From an uncultured Collinsella sp. (lineage in GTDB: Bacteria > Actinomycetota > Coriobacteriia > Coriobacteriales > Coriobacteriaceae): a DNA stretch of 64,000 bases. Below the pieces are notes generated by a model. That model worked only from the letters and a program-made list of their open reading frames with translations. It searched no databases and was not told the origin of the DNA. A program made the translations under genes and the position numbers. Of the stretch, positions 30,374 to 38,864 are shown in pieces. The DNA is taken from assembly GCA_902470765.1 (NCBI GenBank), contig CABRHW010000002.1:1-64000 (forward strand). Direction: 5' to 3'. Positions within the stretch are counted from its first letter, which is position 1; every line of letters begins with the position of its first letter.

Positions 30374-31280
30374 CGCCGGCCTCCTTGGCACCATCGGCGT
30401 TTGAGCCCGCAGCCTCGCGCTTTGCCTTGCGCTCGGCATTGAGCTCGGCATCGCTCTCGCGCACCAGCTTGATAATCGCCGCGCATGCCTCCTCGCCCAC
30501 CAGGTCGCGGGCACGGACCGTCAGGCGCGTAGCTTCCTGCTTGTCGCCGTCACTCGCAGCGTCGGTCGCACACATGATCAGACAGATGGCGATCTCGGCC
30601 GAAGGCGAGGTCGGCACGCCCTGCAGGGCGAGCTCACCCATCACATGGTCGTCACTCTCGTCCGCGGCATCCGGATAGGTGGTATGGATCTTGTTGAGCA
30701 GGCGCGTCGTATGCGCATCGTTGGGCGCCAGGCGCAGCGCCAGACGCGCGCAGCCCACGGCAGCCGAAATGTTCTCGGTCTCGGGCTCCAAGAAGTACTG
30801 ACCCAAGTTGGTGTAGGCGCGTGCGGCGCACTTACCATCGCTCGCGCGCTCCAGCACCGAGAACGAGAGCGATGCCCACTCCTGCTTGTCCTCGAGCGCG
30901 CGGAACAGCTCGGCCAAGTCCAAGCGATAGTTGCAGTTCATGGGATCCCAACGCACGGCCTGCATCAGGGCATTGCGAGCACTCACATAATCCTGCTGGC
31001 GAATGTAGGCAAACGCCATGTCGGAGTACAGGCGGTCAAAGGGAACCTCGACCTGCACCAGCTCGCGCGGATCCTTCTCCACGCGGCGATAGGCCAGGCG
31101 CTCAAACTTGCTGTCGAAGCTAAAGTACTGGCGCTTCTCCTCCGTCTTGCATTCAGCGTCGATATACTCCTCGGCGAGCTCCACTAGACGCTCAAGCAGC
31201 GGCGTCGCCGTAGCCAGGTCGCCCTGCGCCAGATAGTTCTCGGCATACGTGATGTCTTCCAAGCTGATAGGCAGGTCCAT
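30363..31280 (-). CDS. TPR-repeat protein
   Basis: Helical protein of 305 aa with several tetratricopeptide-like repeats (for example ENYLAQGDLATATPLLERL, FAYIRQQDYVSARNALMQA, LGQYFL...CARLALRLAPND). The C-terminal tail is charged and Ala-rich. No signal peptide or membrane segment. Function unknown; it probably scaffolds protein contacts. The ATG at 31280 follows GAGGAGATG. Cotranscribed with smpB, which it overlaps. Confidence 0.82.
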   Translation of the reverse strand: MDLPISLEDITYAENYLAQGDLATATPLLERLVELAEEYIDAECKTEEKRQYFSFDSKFERLAYRRVEKDPRELVQVEVPFDRLYSDMAFAYIRQQDYVSARNALMQAVRWDPMNCNYRLDLAELFRALEDKQEWASLSFSVLERASDGKCAARAYTNLGQYFLEPETENISAAVGCARLALRLAPNDAHTTRLLNKIHTTYPDAADESDDHVMGELALQGVPTSPSAEIAICLIMCATDAASDGDKQEATRLTVRARDLVGEEACAAIIKLVRESDAELNAERKAKREAAGSNADGAKEAGDAQ

Positions 31281-31337
31281 GACATCTCCTCGGTCCGGGC
31301 GGCAGACTCAACGCGCGCCTTAAATATCGGTCAATAC

Positions 31338-31367
31338 ACAAAACCCGGGTCTCTTACGAGGCCCGGG
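31338..31367 (-). terminator. Terminator of tRNA operon
   Basis: CCCGGG pairs with CCCGGG around a 12-nt loop, followed by TTTTGTG on the minus strand, 11 bp after tRNA-Glu. Confidence 0.85.
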
Positions 31368-31377
31368 CGTTCAATTT

Positions 31378-31454
31378 TGGTAGCCCGTACCAGATTCGAA
31401 CTGGTGATCTCCGCCTTGAGAGGGCGGCGTCCTAAACCGCTAGACGAACGGGCC
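31378..31454 (-). tRNA. tRNA-Glu (CUC)
   Basis: Cloverleaf on the minus strand with acceptor GGCCCGT/ACGGGCT, anticodon loop CTCTCAA (anticodon CTC), T-loop GTTCGAATC and an encoded CCA. The first acceptor pair is G-U. Confidence 0.95.
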
Positions 31455-31471
31455 ATATGTAGCAAATGCAA

Positions 31472-31545
31472 TGGCTGGGATGGAGGGAGTCGAACCCCCA
31501 TTGACGGAACCAGAATCCGCTGTCCTGCCATTAGACGACATCCCA
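31472..31545 (-). tRNA. tRNA-Gln (CUG)
   Basis: Cloverleaf on the minus strand starting TGGGATG, anticodon loop TTCTGGT (anticodon CTG), T-loop GTTCGACTC, encoded CCA. It lies 17 bp upstream of tRNA-Glu in one transcript. Confidence 0.95.
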
Positions 31546-31589
31546 ATGACTGCATCGCTGCGCTCGGCTGTGCCTTTGCGCAAGAAAGA

Positions 31590-31618
31590 AATATACGGGA
31601 AGTCCGGCCGTGACGCAA
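31590..31618 (-). promoter_or_regulatory. Promoter of tRNA-Gln/tRNA-Glu
   Basis: On the minus strand TTGCGT (31613-31618) and TATATT (31590-31595) are 17 bp apart, 45 bp upstream of the tRNA-Gln 5' end. Confidence 0.65.
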
Positions 31619-31811
31619 GCCCCAATTTTGACTTTTTTGAAATTCAGTCAAATACGGCCAACACGTGAAGGACCTGTGAAGTCGACCGCTGCACACGAAG
31701 GGCAAAACGCCGCGAGCGGTAGCCGTCAACCGTTGGCAGATTTTACCGCGAAAACGATAGCACCAGGCAACACAATCGAAGTATCAATGATCACGTAGAT
31801 ATCGAGGCGCC

Positions 31812-32222
31812 ATGGACGAAGAGCTTGATTACCTATGGGAGACCCTGGGCCTCGAGATCACTGCTGACCTTTGGCCCGAACGGGACAAAATCCATCCCAC
31901 TCTGCGCCCCGCCATCACGGTGATGCAGGCAAAATACCGCCGTGCATCCTTTTTGATCATGCGGATGTCATGGCACGCGGGACTCCCCGACCTTAAGCGA
32001 ATCCAGGCAAGCCTCGTCGAGCTGTCCGGTATGCCGACTGTCATATCCGAGGCGCACCTGGAGCAGCGACAGCGCGAGCGACTGCAACAGCAGCGGATTC
32101 CCTTTATCTGCCCCGGTGTTCAGGCATATCTGCCCTTTATGGACGAGGAGTACTGGAGCGGCAAGCCCAACAAGCACGTAAAGGTCTACGATCCGCACGA
32201 ATGGGCGCAGCTCAAGGATTGA
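31812..32222 (+). CDS. Hypothetical protein, MarR-associated-like
   Basis: Soluble protein of 136 aa with no signal or membrane segment. The region PFICPGVQAYLPF, after a helical Gln/Arg-rich stretch, resembles part of longer MarR-type regulators in Firmicutes, but a winged helix is not complete here. It may be a reduced version of such a protein. The ATG at 31812 has only a weak site (GAGGCG). It is convergent with the Spx-like gene and transcribed away from the tRNAs. Confidence 0.6.
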   Translation: MDEELDYLWETLGLEITADLWPERDKIHPTLRPAITVMQAKYRRASFLIMRMSWHAGLPDLKRIQASLVELSGMPTVISEAHLEQRQRERLQQQRIPFICPGVQAYLPFMDEEYWSGKPNKHVKVYDPHEWAQLKD

Positions 32223-32294
32223 GCCGAGCGAGCCCTCCGATGGAAAACACGTCCCACCCCGAGCGCTCAAAACGGGTCGCACTTTCCGCAGCCG

Positions 32295-32654
32295 CTACAG
32301 CAGCGCCTCGGTCCAAGCTGCTTCCCTAAAGCCGGGAATCGCAAAGTCGTCGCCCACCAACAGCGGACGCTTGACCAGCATGCCGTCGGTCGCCAGCAGC
32401 TCGTAGCACTCCCGATCCGTCATGCCCGCATCTAGACGTGCCTTCAGGCCCAGCTCTCGATATTTCATGCCCGACGAATTAAAGAAGCGCCGCACCGGCA
32501 GTCCCGAACGAGCAATCCAGGTCGCAAGCTCATCAGCCGCGGGATTGTCCAAAACGATATCGCGGTCGATATACTCTACCCCGTGTTCGTCCAGCCATGC
32601 CTTGGCCTTCTTACAGGTCGAGCACTTGGGATATTCAACAAACAGTACGGTCAT
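32295..32654 (-). CDS. Spx/ArsC-family thioredoxin-fold protein
   Basis: Protein of 119 aa with the ArsC/Spx fold. The N-terminal CSTC motif (Cys11, Cys14) and the later RPLLVG segment are typical of YffB/Spx-like proteins, which act as RNA-polymerase-binding regulators or reductases. It lacks the arginine triad pattern that would argue for true arsenate reductase. The ATG at 32654 follows GGAGG. It lies 92 bp downstream of mupG on the same strand, but no metabolic link to that operon is apparent. Confidence 0.85.
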   Translation of the reverse strand: MTVLFVEYPKCSTCKKAKAWLDEHGVEYIDRDIVLDNPAADELATWIARSGLPVRRFFNSSGMKYRELGLKARLDAGMTDRECYELLATDGMLVKRPLLVGDDFAIPGFREAAWTEALL

Positions 32655-32746
32655 GGGAATCCTCCGAATATAGATCGGCCAACGCAGGCACACGCCACAC
32701 GAGGCGCCTTCGTATGATGGGCCAATTGTAGCCCACGGGTCACACG

Positions 32747-33799
32747 CTAAACGAACCGTACCCCGAATCCGCGTTTGATGAACGGCAGCAGCTCCATTGC
32801 CTCGGGCGTGATATGGCCCGCAACGTTCATGCGCTCGTCACCGGGAAGATCGACTCGCGCAATCTCAAGCTCGCCTTCGTAGCGCCCATAGCCGCTATTG
32901 CTCACAGCGATCGACCCCGTCTTTCGCGACAGGCCGGCACCGGCATCCATCGGCACGGAATCCGGTTTAAGCGTCGTGCGCGACTCCTGAGACCTAAAGA
33001 TGAGGGTGCTCGAGTCGGGCCGGTCGTGAGGAATCTGCCCGCGCACATAGGCATAACCGGGCTCAAGCTCGCATTGCAGGTCCACGTATCCGGCGGAAAC
33101 TTGAGCAAACTGCGCCCAGCCCGCATCGGAAAGATCGGGGTCGCCGACCAACACAATGTCGCAATCGGCGCCATGTGCAAGCTCAAGCATATTGAGAGCA
33201 ACCTTTGACGCGCGACCGCGCTGCGCCTCGACCGTCGGCAGTCCCTCGAATACCGGCCCGCGAACGTTGGCATCACCCGGCACAAAAGCCATGATTTCGA
33301 ATCCAAGCGCCGCAAGACGAAGATTCACCCGAGCAATGTCCTCCAGAGCTAAACCGGTATAAGGCTTGGGGTAAAAATTGTGACAGGCGGCAAAACGAGT
33401 CACATCGGCACCGGCCTCACGCCACGATGCGATTTCATCAGAACTCACCGTCGATGCATTGACCACAATGCGAAATACACCAGACAGCTCCGCGACCCGC
33501 TGGGCGCTAAAGCCATAGTCCAAACGAAGGTATTCCAACCCCAGATCGCGCAGGTCCTCGATGCGCTCAAGCCCGAGCAAATCGCACGTGCGCGGCCCCA
33601 CATCGGCGATGAGCGCAATGCCGCGGGCGGAAAGCAGCGACAGCACATGACGGACCTTATCGGCATACGCCGCTCCCCCATCCTCGGGAATATGCAGTGA
33701 GGTAAACGCATTGCGCGCACCCGCCGCGGCACCGTGCTCAATCGTCCGCTCAATATCCTGCAGAGGGCTGGAAAGATAAATCGAAATACCCGTTTTCAC
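32747..33799 (-). CDS. mupG: 6-phospho-N-acetylmuramidase-like protein (MupG family, DUF871)
   Basis: Predicted glycosidase of 350 aa with an N-terminal TIM barrel and a C-terminal cyclophilin-like domain. Family features are GISIYLSSP at the start, RLDYGFS, HNFYPKPYTGL and GDANVRGPVFEGLPT. Known MupG enzymes cleave MurNAc 6-phosphate-GlcNAc taken up by a PTS. Location behind murR-murQ-murP supports this role in cell-wall sugar recycling or scavenging. The start is GTG at 33799 with AAAGGAG upstream. A terminator separates it from murP. Confidence 0.88.
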   Translation of the reverse strand: MKTGISIYLSSPLQDIERTIEHGAAAGARNAFTSLHIPEDGGAAYADKVRHVLSLLSARGIALIADVGPRTCDLLGLERIEDLRDLGLEYLRLDYGFSAQRVAELSGVFRIVVNASTVSSDEIASWREAGADVTRFAACHNFYPKPYTGLALEDIARVNLRLAALGFEIMAFVPGDANVRGPVFEGLPTVEAQRGRASKVALNMLELAHGADCDIVLVGDPDLSDAGWAQFAQVSAGYVDLQCELEPGYAYVRGQIPHDRPDSSTLIFRSQESRTTLKPDSVPMDAGAGLSRKTGSIAVSNSGYGRYEGELEIARVDLPGDERMNVAGHITPEAMELLPFIKRGFGVRFV

Positions 33800-33815
33800 G
33801 TTTCAACGCTCCTTT

Positions 33816-33848
33816 AAAAAAGGCCGGCGGAGCAGTTAGCCCCACCGG
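33816..33848 (-). terminator. Terminator between murP and mupG
   Basis: GCCGG(TG) pairs with (CG)CCGGC around a loop, followed by CTTTTTT on the minus strand. The T-tract runs straight into the mupG ribosome site, so mupG is expressed by read-through or from its own promoter. Confidence 0.75.
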
Positions 33849-33916
33849 CACAACCATAGCATCAAGAAATCTGCCGCGCGCCGCGAGCCCTGAGCAACAC
33901 GGCTCGCGATATCAAG

Positions 33917-35347
33917 CTATTCGCCAAAGAACTCGTTGATCTTCTGCTCGTCGACGCCAAAGAACCACGTCAGGACAAAGCCGGCGGCATAGGCAAGCAA
34001 CATAGCGGCAACGTAGCCGAGCTGCTGGCCAGGAACGACGATCAGCAGGCCAAACAGACCGGAAACGCCCTGAGAAACCGTGCCGATGTGAAGCAGCGCC
34101 GCGAGCGCGCCGCCAAATCCGGCACCCAGGCAGGCCGTCACAAACGGGCGAACGAGCGGCAGCGTAACGGCATACATCAGAGGCTCGCCCACACCCAGAA
34201 TGCCAACGGGAATGGACTCTGCGACATACTTCTTGAGCTTGGCGTTCTTGGTCTTAAAGTACAGCGCCAGACCGGCACCGACCTGGCCGCCGCCAGCCAT
34301 CATAAGGATGGGGAGCAGGTAATTGATGCCCTTGGTAGCGCCGTCGGGATCGTTGAGCATAGCGTGGATCGGCGTGAGCGCCTGATGCAGGCCGACGGAA
34401 ACCAGCGGCAAGAAGCCTGCCGACAGGATATAGCCGCCCAGGACGCCCAGCTTCTCGAAAATAAAGGTCAAAACGCTAAAGATGGCAGTCGTCAGCCATG
34501 CGCCAACCGGCTGGATGACGAGCATCAGAGCAAAGGCGCCGATGATGAGCACCAGCAGCGGGGACAAAAACGTGTCGAGTGCGTTGGGCATAACCTTGCG
34601 AATCTGACGCTCCATCCAGGCAAAAAATGCGCCAGCGATAAGAGCCGCGATCATGCCGCCCGCTGCGGGGTTGTACTGCGCATTGGTGAGCGGCAGCAGA
34701 ATGGCAGTGGCAGGATCAGCCGCGCCAGGCGCAAGCAGGGGCATGGCACTGTTGGCGATACACATCATGCCGGCGATGCCGCCCAGCGCAGCGGAGCCGC
34801 CAAACTCACGTGCCGCGTTATAGCCCACCAAGATGGGCAGATAGGCAAACAGGGCCCAGCCCATGGAACGAATGCCCTGGTACCACCACTCGCCTGCAAG
34901 CGCGCCTGCCGTCGAGACGTTAATGACGTTGCAGATACCGTTGATGAGGCCAGCCGCAATGATGCCGGGAAGCAGGGCGACGAAGACATTGGAAATCTTC
35001 TTGAGGAAGGCCTGAACCGGCTTGGAATCGTACTTTGCCTTCTGCGCGGCCTTGTTTGTGGCCGCAGCGTCAACCACGCTCTCGTCGGCAACGCCTTTCG
35101 CAAGGCCGGTGAGCTTGGAGAACTCCTCGAGCACCTTATTCACCTTGCCCGGCCCCAGCACGATCTGCATCGTGTCGTCCTCGACCAAGCCCATCACGCC
35201 GTCGAGTGCCTTAATACCCTCCGTGTCGACGCTGCCCGTGTCTTTGACGGTCACGCGCAGGCGCGTCATGCACGCCGCGTTTGCGAGCACGTTGTCTTTA
35301 CCGCCCAAAAGGTCCAGCAGCTTTTGAGCCAGCTCTTTGTTCGTCAT
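33917..35347 (-). CDS. murP: PTS transporter subunit IIBC, MurNAc type
   Basis: Membrane sugar permease of 476 aa that imports and phosphorylates its substrate. The N-terminal IIB domain has the phosphorylated Cys26 in NAACMTRLRV. The IIC domain has about ten helices from residue ~110. No IIA domain is fused, so a separate glucose-type IIA protein must donate phosphate; none is in the window. Placement between murQ and mupG indicates N-acetylmuramic acid or MurNAc-GlcNAc as substrate. The ATG at 35347 follows AAGGAGGAG. Confidence 0.88.
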   Translation of the reverse strand: MTNKELAQKLLDLLGGKDNVLANAACMTRLRVTVKDTGSVDTEGIKALDGVMGLVEDDTMQIVLGPGKVNKVLEEFSKLTGLAKGVADESVVDAAATNKAAQKAKYDSKPVQAFLKKISNVFVALLPGIIAAGLINGICNVINVSTAGALAGEWWYQGIRSMGWALFAYLPILVGYNAAREFGGSAALGGIAGMMCIANSAMPLLAPGAADPATAILLPLTNAQYNPAAGGMIAALIAGAFFAWMERQIRKVMPNALDTFLSPLLVLIIGAFALMLVIQPVGAWLTTAIFSVLTFIFEKLGVLGGYILSAGFLPLVSVGLHQALTPIHAMLNDPDGATKGINYLLPILMMAGGGQVGAGLALYFKTKNAKLKKYVAESIPVGILGVGEPLMYAVTLPLVRPFVTACLGAGFGGALAALLHIGTVSQGVSGLFGLLIVVPGQQLGYVAAMLLAYAAGFVLTWFFGVDEQKINEFFGE

Positions 35348-35404
35348 AACTCCTCCTTGTATTGGGTATCTCGTTTGGATGTCATATCAGCTCACGCCGC
35401 GCAC

Positions 35405-36328
<924 letters not shown>

Positions 36329-36338
36329 TTCATTCACC

Positions 36339-37190
36339 TCATCTTTCCTGTTTCTCGATGTAGTTTTGCTTAATGACATGCGTCGCCCGTTCGTAGTCGC
36401 TGGCAACGTAAGCAGCGTACAGGGCATCGACAACCATAAGCTGGGCCATACGCGAAGCCATGGCACCGCTGCGGACCAAGGGTTCACTCGCAGCGACGCC
36501 GAGCACGGCATCGGCCACGGTGGCAAGCTTGGATGATCCATCTACTTTGGTAACGGCCACAACGGGACAGTTGTGACGCTGAGCCTCGGCGGTGCAGTCC
36601 AGCACCTCTTGCGTCAAGCCCGAGTAGCTAAAGGCGATTGCCATATCGCCCTCATGCATGTTCTTGGCACACAAGAGCTGATCATGCCAGTCGTCGTACA
36701 GATGGCACTCCTTGTCGACACGCATGAGCTTTTGCGCCAGATCGTGCGCGACCAAACGAGAGGCACCGATACCGAACAGATTGACCGCACGTGCCCGCTT
36801 AAGATAGGCCGCACATCGCTCCAAGACGGTGTAATCGAGCGTTCGCGCCGTCGCTTCGATCGTGCGTACGTTGCTTTTCATCACCTTCCCCACGATACGT
36901 TCGACGCTGTCATCCATGGAGATGTCCTCGAGGGCAACGTCTTTCTTGTCACCCAAGAGCGCCAGCTCGGCAATCAGTTCGCGCTGGAACTCCTTGTAGC
37001 CCGCAAAACCCAAGCGCTTGCAAAAGCGCAAAATGCTCGAGGGCGAGGAGAACGTGGCATCGGCAAGACCGCGGACGGACAGCCCGACCACCTCGTGCGG
37101 ATGAGCGCTTACATATGCGATGACATTGCGTTCCGCCGGGCTCGCGCTGAGCTCACGCTCGCGAAGCCGCAAAAGCAATCCGTTTGCCAT
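36339..37190 (-). CDS. murR: RpiR-family transcriptional regulator of MurNAc use
   Basis: Regulator of 283 aa with an N-terminal HTH_6 domain (SVRGLADATFSSPSSILRFCKRLGFAGYKEF) and a C-terminal SIS sugar-phosphate-binding domain (NLFGIGASRLVAHDLAQKL, AIAFSYSGLT). The probable inducer is MurNAc 6-phosphate, as for MurR of other bacteria. The ATG at 37190 has GGAGG eight bases upstream; a GTG nine bases earlier would overlap the site. First gene of the operon. Confidence 0.9.
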   Translation of the reverse strand: MANGLLLRLRERELSASPAERNVIAYVSAHPHEVVGLSVRGLADATFSSPSSILRFCKRLGFAGYKEFQRELIAELALLGDKKDVALEDISMDDSVERIVGKVMKSNVRTIEATARTLDYTVLERCAAYLKRARAVNLFGIGASRLVAHDLAQKLMRVDKECHLYDDWHDQLLCAKNMHEGDMAIAFSYSGLTQEVLDCTAEAQRHNCPVVAVTKVDGSSKLATVADAVLGVAASEPLVRSGAMASRMAQLMVVDALYAAYVASDYERATHVIKQNYIEKQER

Positions 37191-37283
37191 CTCAAACACC
37201 TCCGTTGAGAAGAATTAAAGACCAACGAACGATTCGTACCGGATACAAACAGCTTTTACGGTACATTGTGCCGCATCGTGGCG

Positions 37284-37314
37284 CACAAAGGGCGAGCGTT
37301 CTACCGCTCGCCCC
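37284..37314 (-). terminator. Terminator of VanZ-like gene
   Basis: GGGCGAGCG pairs with CGCTCGCCC around a short loop, followed by TTTG on the minus strand. Confidence 0.65.
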
Positions 37315-37394
37315 TCAAATCCGACCGCTCTGAAATACGCGCGACACAAAATAATTCAACAAGGTCGCATTATCAGAAACGGGTTTGTTACCGG

Positions 37395-37976
37395 CTAGTG
37401 CCTCGCATGGGCGCCGATCGGCCGAGTCGCATAGCGCACCAACGCCGCTGCCAGCAATACCAACAGCATGGCGGTGACATAGCCCGCAGCATCGAATCCT
37501 AAATCGATAACGTCGAAATGCCTGCCGGGAACAAAGATCTTATGTACCTGATCGCCAACGGAGCAGACGGCGCAAAAGAGCAACACGGGCACGCAACGGG
37601 AGCATACGCTCCACGGACGCCTGGAAAAGCAAACCACGACCACCGAGGCGAACAATCCGACGAAGAAAAACTCTACGGTATGGGCAACGCGACGGACGTT
37701 CGTGCCCACCCACATGCGAATGGAAGCAAGTCGGCCAGACCGGACATTCGAAGCAGCCGAATCGGTGCCCCCGGTCATTCCGTTCTCCGTCTGGGCTTCA
37801 CCCGTGGCATCGGCAGCCTGAACGCCCGTAGCCTGACCCTCCACCACACGCGCGGTGGACTCGCTCAGCAACGACGTCTCCACCGCATTTTGCTCCGTCA
37901 GCACCCAGATGCCCGCCAGCGTTACAGCGAACAGAACGATCGCGGTCCATCCGATTATTTGTTTTACGCGCGCCAA
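37395..37976 (-). CDS. VanZ-like membrane protein
   Basis: Membrane protein of 193 aa. Four hydrophobic segments (about 8-28, 98-118, 125-145, 158-182) follow the VanZ pattern, with the conserved RRVAHTVEFFFVGLFAS and FVPGRHFDVIDLGFDAAG (DxxxD...G) motifs. A polar Ala/Gly/Thr-rich insert separates helices 1 and 2. VanZ relatives influence glycopeptide resistance in a few hosts, but most have no known role. The start is TTG at 37976, set by AAAGGAGG seven bases upstream. Confidence 0.82.
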   Translation of the reverse strand: MARVKQIIGWTAIVLFAVTLAGIWVLTEQNAVETSLLSESTARVVEGQATGVQAADATGEAQTENGMTGGTDSAASNVRSGRLASIRMWVGTNVRRVAHTVEFFFVGLFASVVVVCFSRRPWSVCSRCVPVLLFCAVCSVGDQVHKIFVPGRHFDVIDLGFDAAGYVTAMLLVLLAAALVRYATRPIGAHARH

Positions 37977-38081
37977 GGGCCAACCTCCTTTTTTTGAATA
38001 TCAGCGAGTGTAGCCCCGAATGGCATCGTCACCGTAACAAAATTTGAATCGCAACAGGAAGCGACAAAGCGACGCAAGCCT

Positions 38082-38687
38082 CTACCCCGCCTCGCGCATC
38101 CAGCGATCGAACGTCCCCACGCACACGCCCAGGCACTTTGCTGCCTGGCTGCGGGTAATATCGCCTGCCTCATAGCTATCGCGCACCAGCTCAAACTGAG
38201 GAGGACACGGCTTGCGAGGTCGACCGAAACGGACCCCTCGCGCCCGCGCCGCTGCAATCCCCTCCGCTTGGCGCCGATGAATATTCTCGCGCTCCACCTG
38301 CGCCACGTAGCTCAGCAGTTGTAGCACAATATCGGCAATCAGGGTATTGGTCACATCCGGCGCGCCGCTGGCCCTGGCGCGCGTGTCAAGCAATGGCATG
38401 TCCAACACCACAATGGCAACCCCGAGCTCCTTGGTAATGCGTCGCCATTCCTCAAGAATCTCGGAGTAATTACGGCCAAGTCGGTCGATAGAAAGCACCA
38501 CCAGCACGTCCCCGTCTCCCAGGATGTGCAGCAGCTCGCGATACCGCGGGCGATCGAAGTCCTTGCCGCTCGCATGGTCGGCATAAATATTCGCCGAGCC
38601 CACGCCATAGGCGCCCAGCGCATCCAGCTGCCGATTTAGATTCTGATCGCGCGAACTCACCCGCGCATAACCATACACCGTCGCCAT
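38082..38687 (-). CDS. Serine recombinase (resolvase/invertase family)
   Basis: Site-specific recombinase of 201 aa. The catalytic domain has YARVSSRDQN (nucleophile Ser11), LSIDRLGRNY and an E helix. A C-terminal helix-turn-helix (ITRSQAAKCLGVCVGTFDRWM) binds DNA. Size and order match small resolvases/invertases. No crossover sites or invertible segment are obvious, and no other mobile gene is adjacent. The ATG at 38687 has a weak GGGGA site and lies 20 bp from a REP-like palindrome. Confidence 0.92.
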   Translation of the reverse strand: MATVYGYARVSSRDQNLNRQLDALGAYGVGSANIYADHASGKDFDRPRYRELLHILGDGDVLVVLSIDRLGRNYSEILEEWRRITKELGVAIVVLDMPLLDTRARASGAPDVTNTLIADIVLQLLSYVAQVERENIHRRQAEGIAAARARGVRFGRPRKPCPPQFELVRDSYEAGDITRSQAAKCLGVCVGTFDRWMREAG

Positions 38688-38706
38688 CTCATCCCCGCTT
38701 TCTTGT

Positions 38707-38745
38707 AAACCTGCCAAAAAGGGACAGGTTTATTTTGGTAGGTTT
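38707..38745. repeat. REP-like palindrome upstream of recombinase
   Basis: AAACCTGCCAAAA and TTTTGGTAGGTTT enclose AGGGACAGGTTTA. Nearly identical to 58399-58436 and sharing GGGACAGGTTT with 251-313. Confidence 0.8.
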
Positions 38746-38807
38746 TACCTCTCGAATAGCAGGTAAGCGGGCGGCCGAGCAGACGGCAAGGTAGCCATGA
38801 TCCAAAT

Positions 38808-38842
38808 GCGGAGGGCGGCCCCGAAAGACCGCCCTCCGCTCT
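38808..38842 (-). terminator. Terminator of RNase R gene
   Basis: GCGGAGGGCGG pairs with CCGCCCTCCGC around a short loop; the T-tract after it (CATTTGG) is weak. Confidence 0.6.
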
Positions 38843-38864
38843 CCCGCCATGAGTCGAGATTTGG

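Noticed and set aside
29103..31340. tmRNA gene near smpB
   Set aside because: No tRNA-like ends or tag-coding frame were found in the gaps around smpB.
38082..38745. Invertible DNA switch next to the serine recombinase
   Set aside because: No pair of inverted crossover sites flanking a promoter or gene is visible; the nearby palindrome belongs to a dispersed family.
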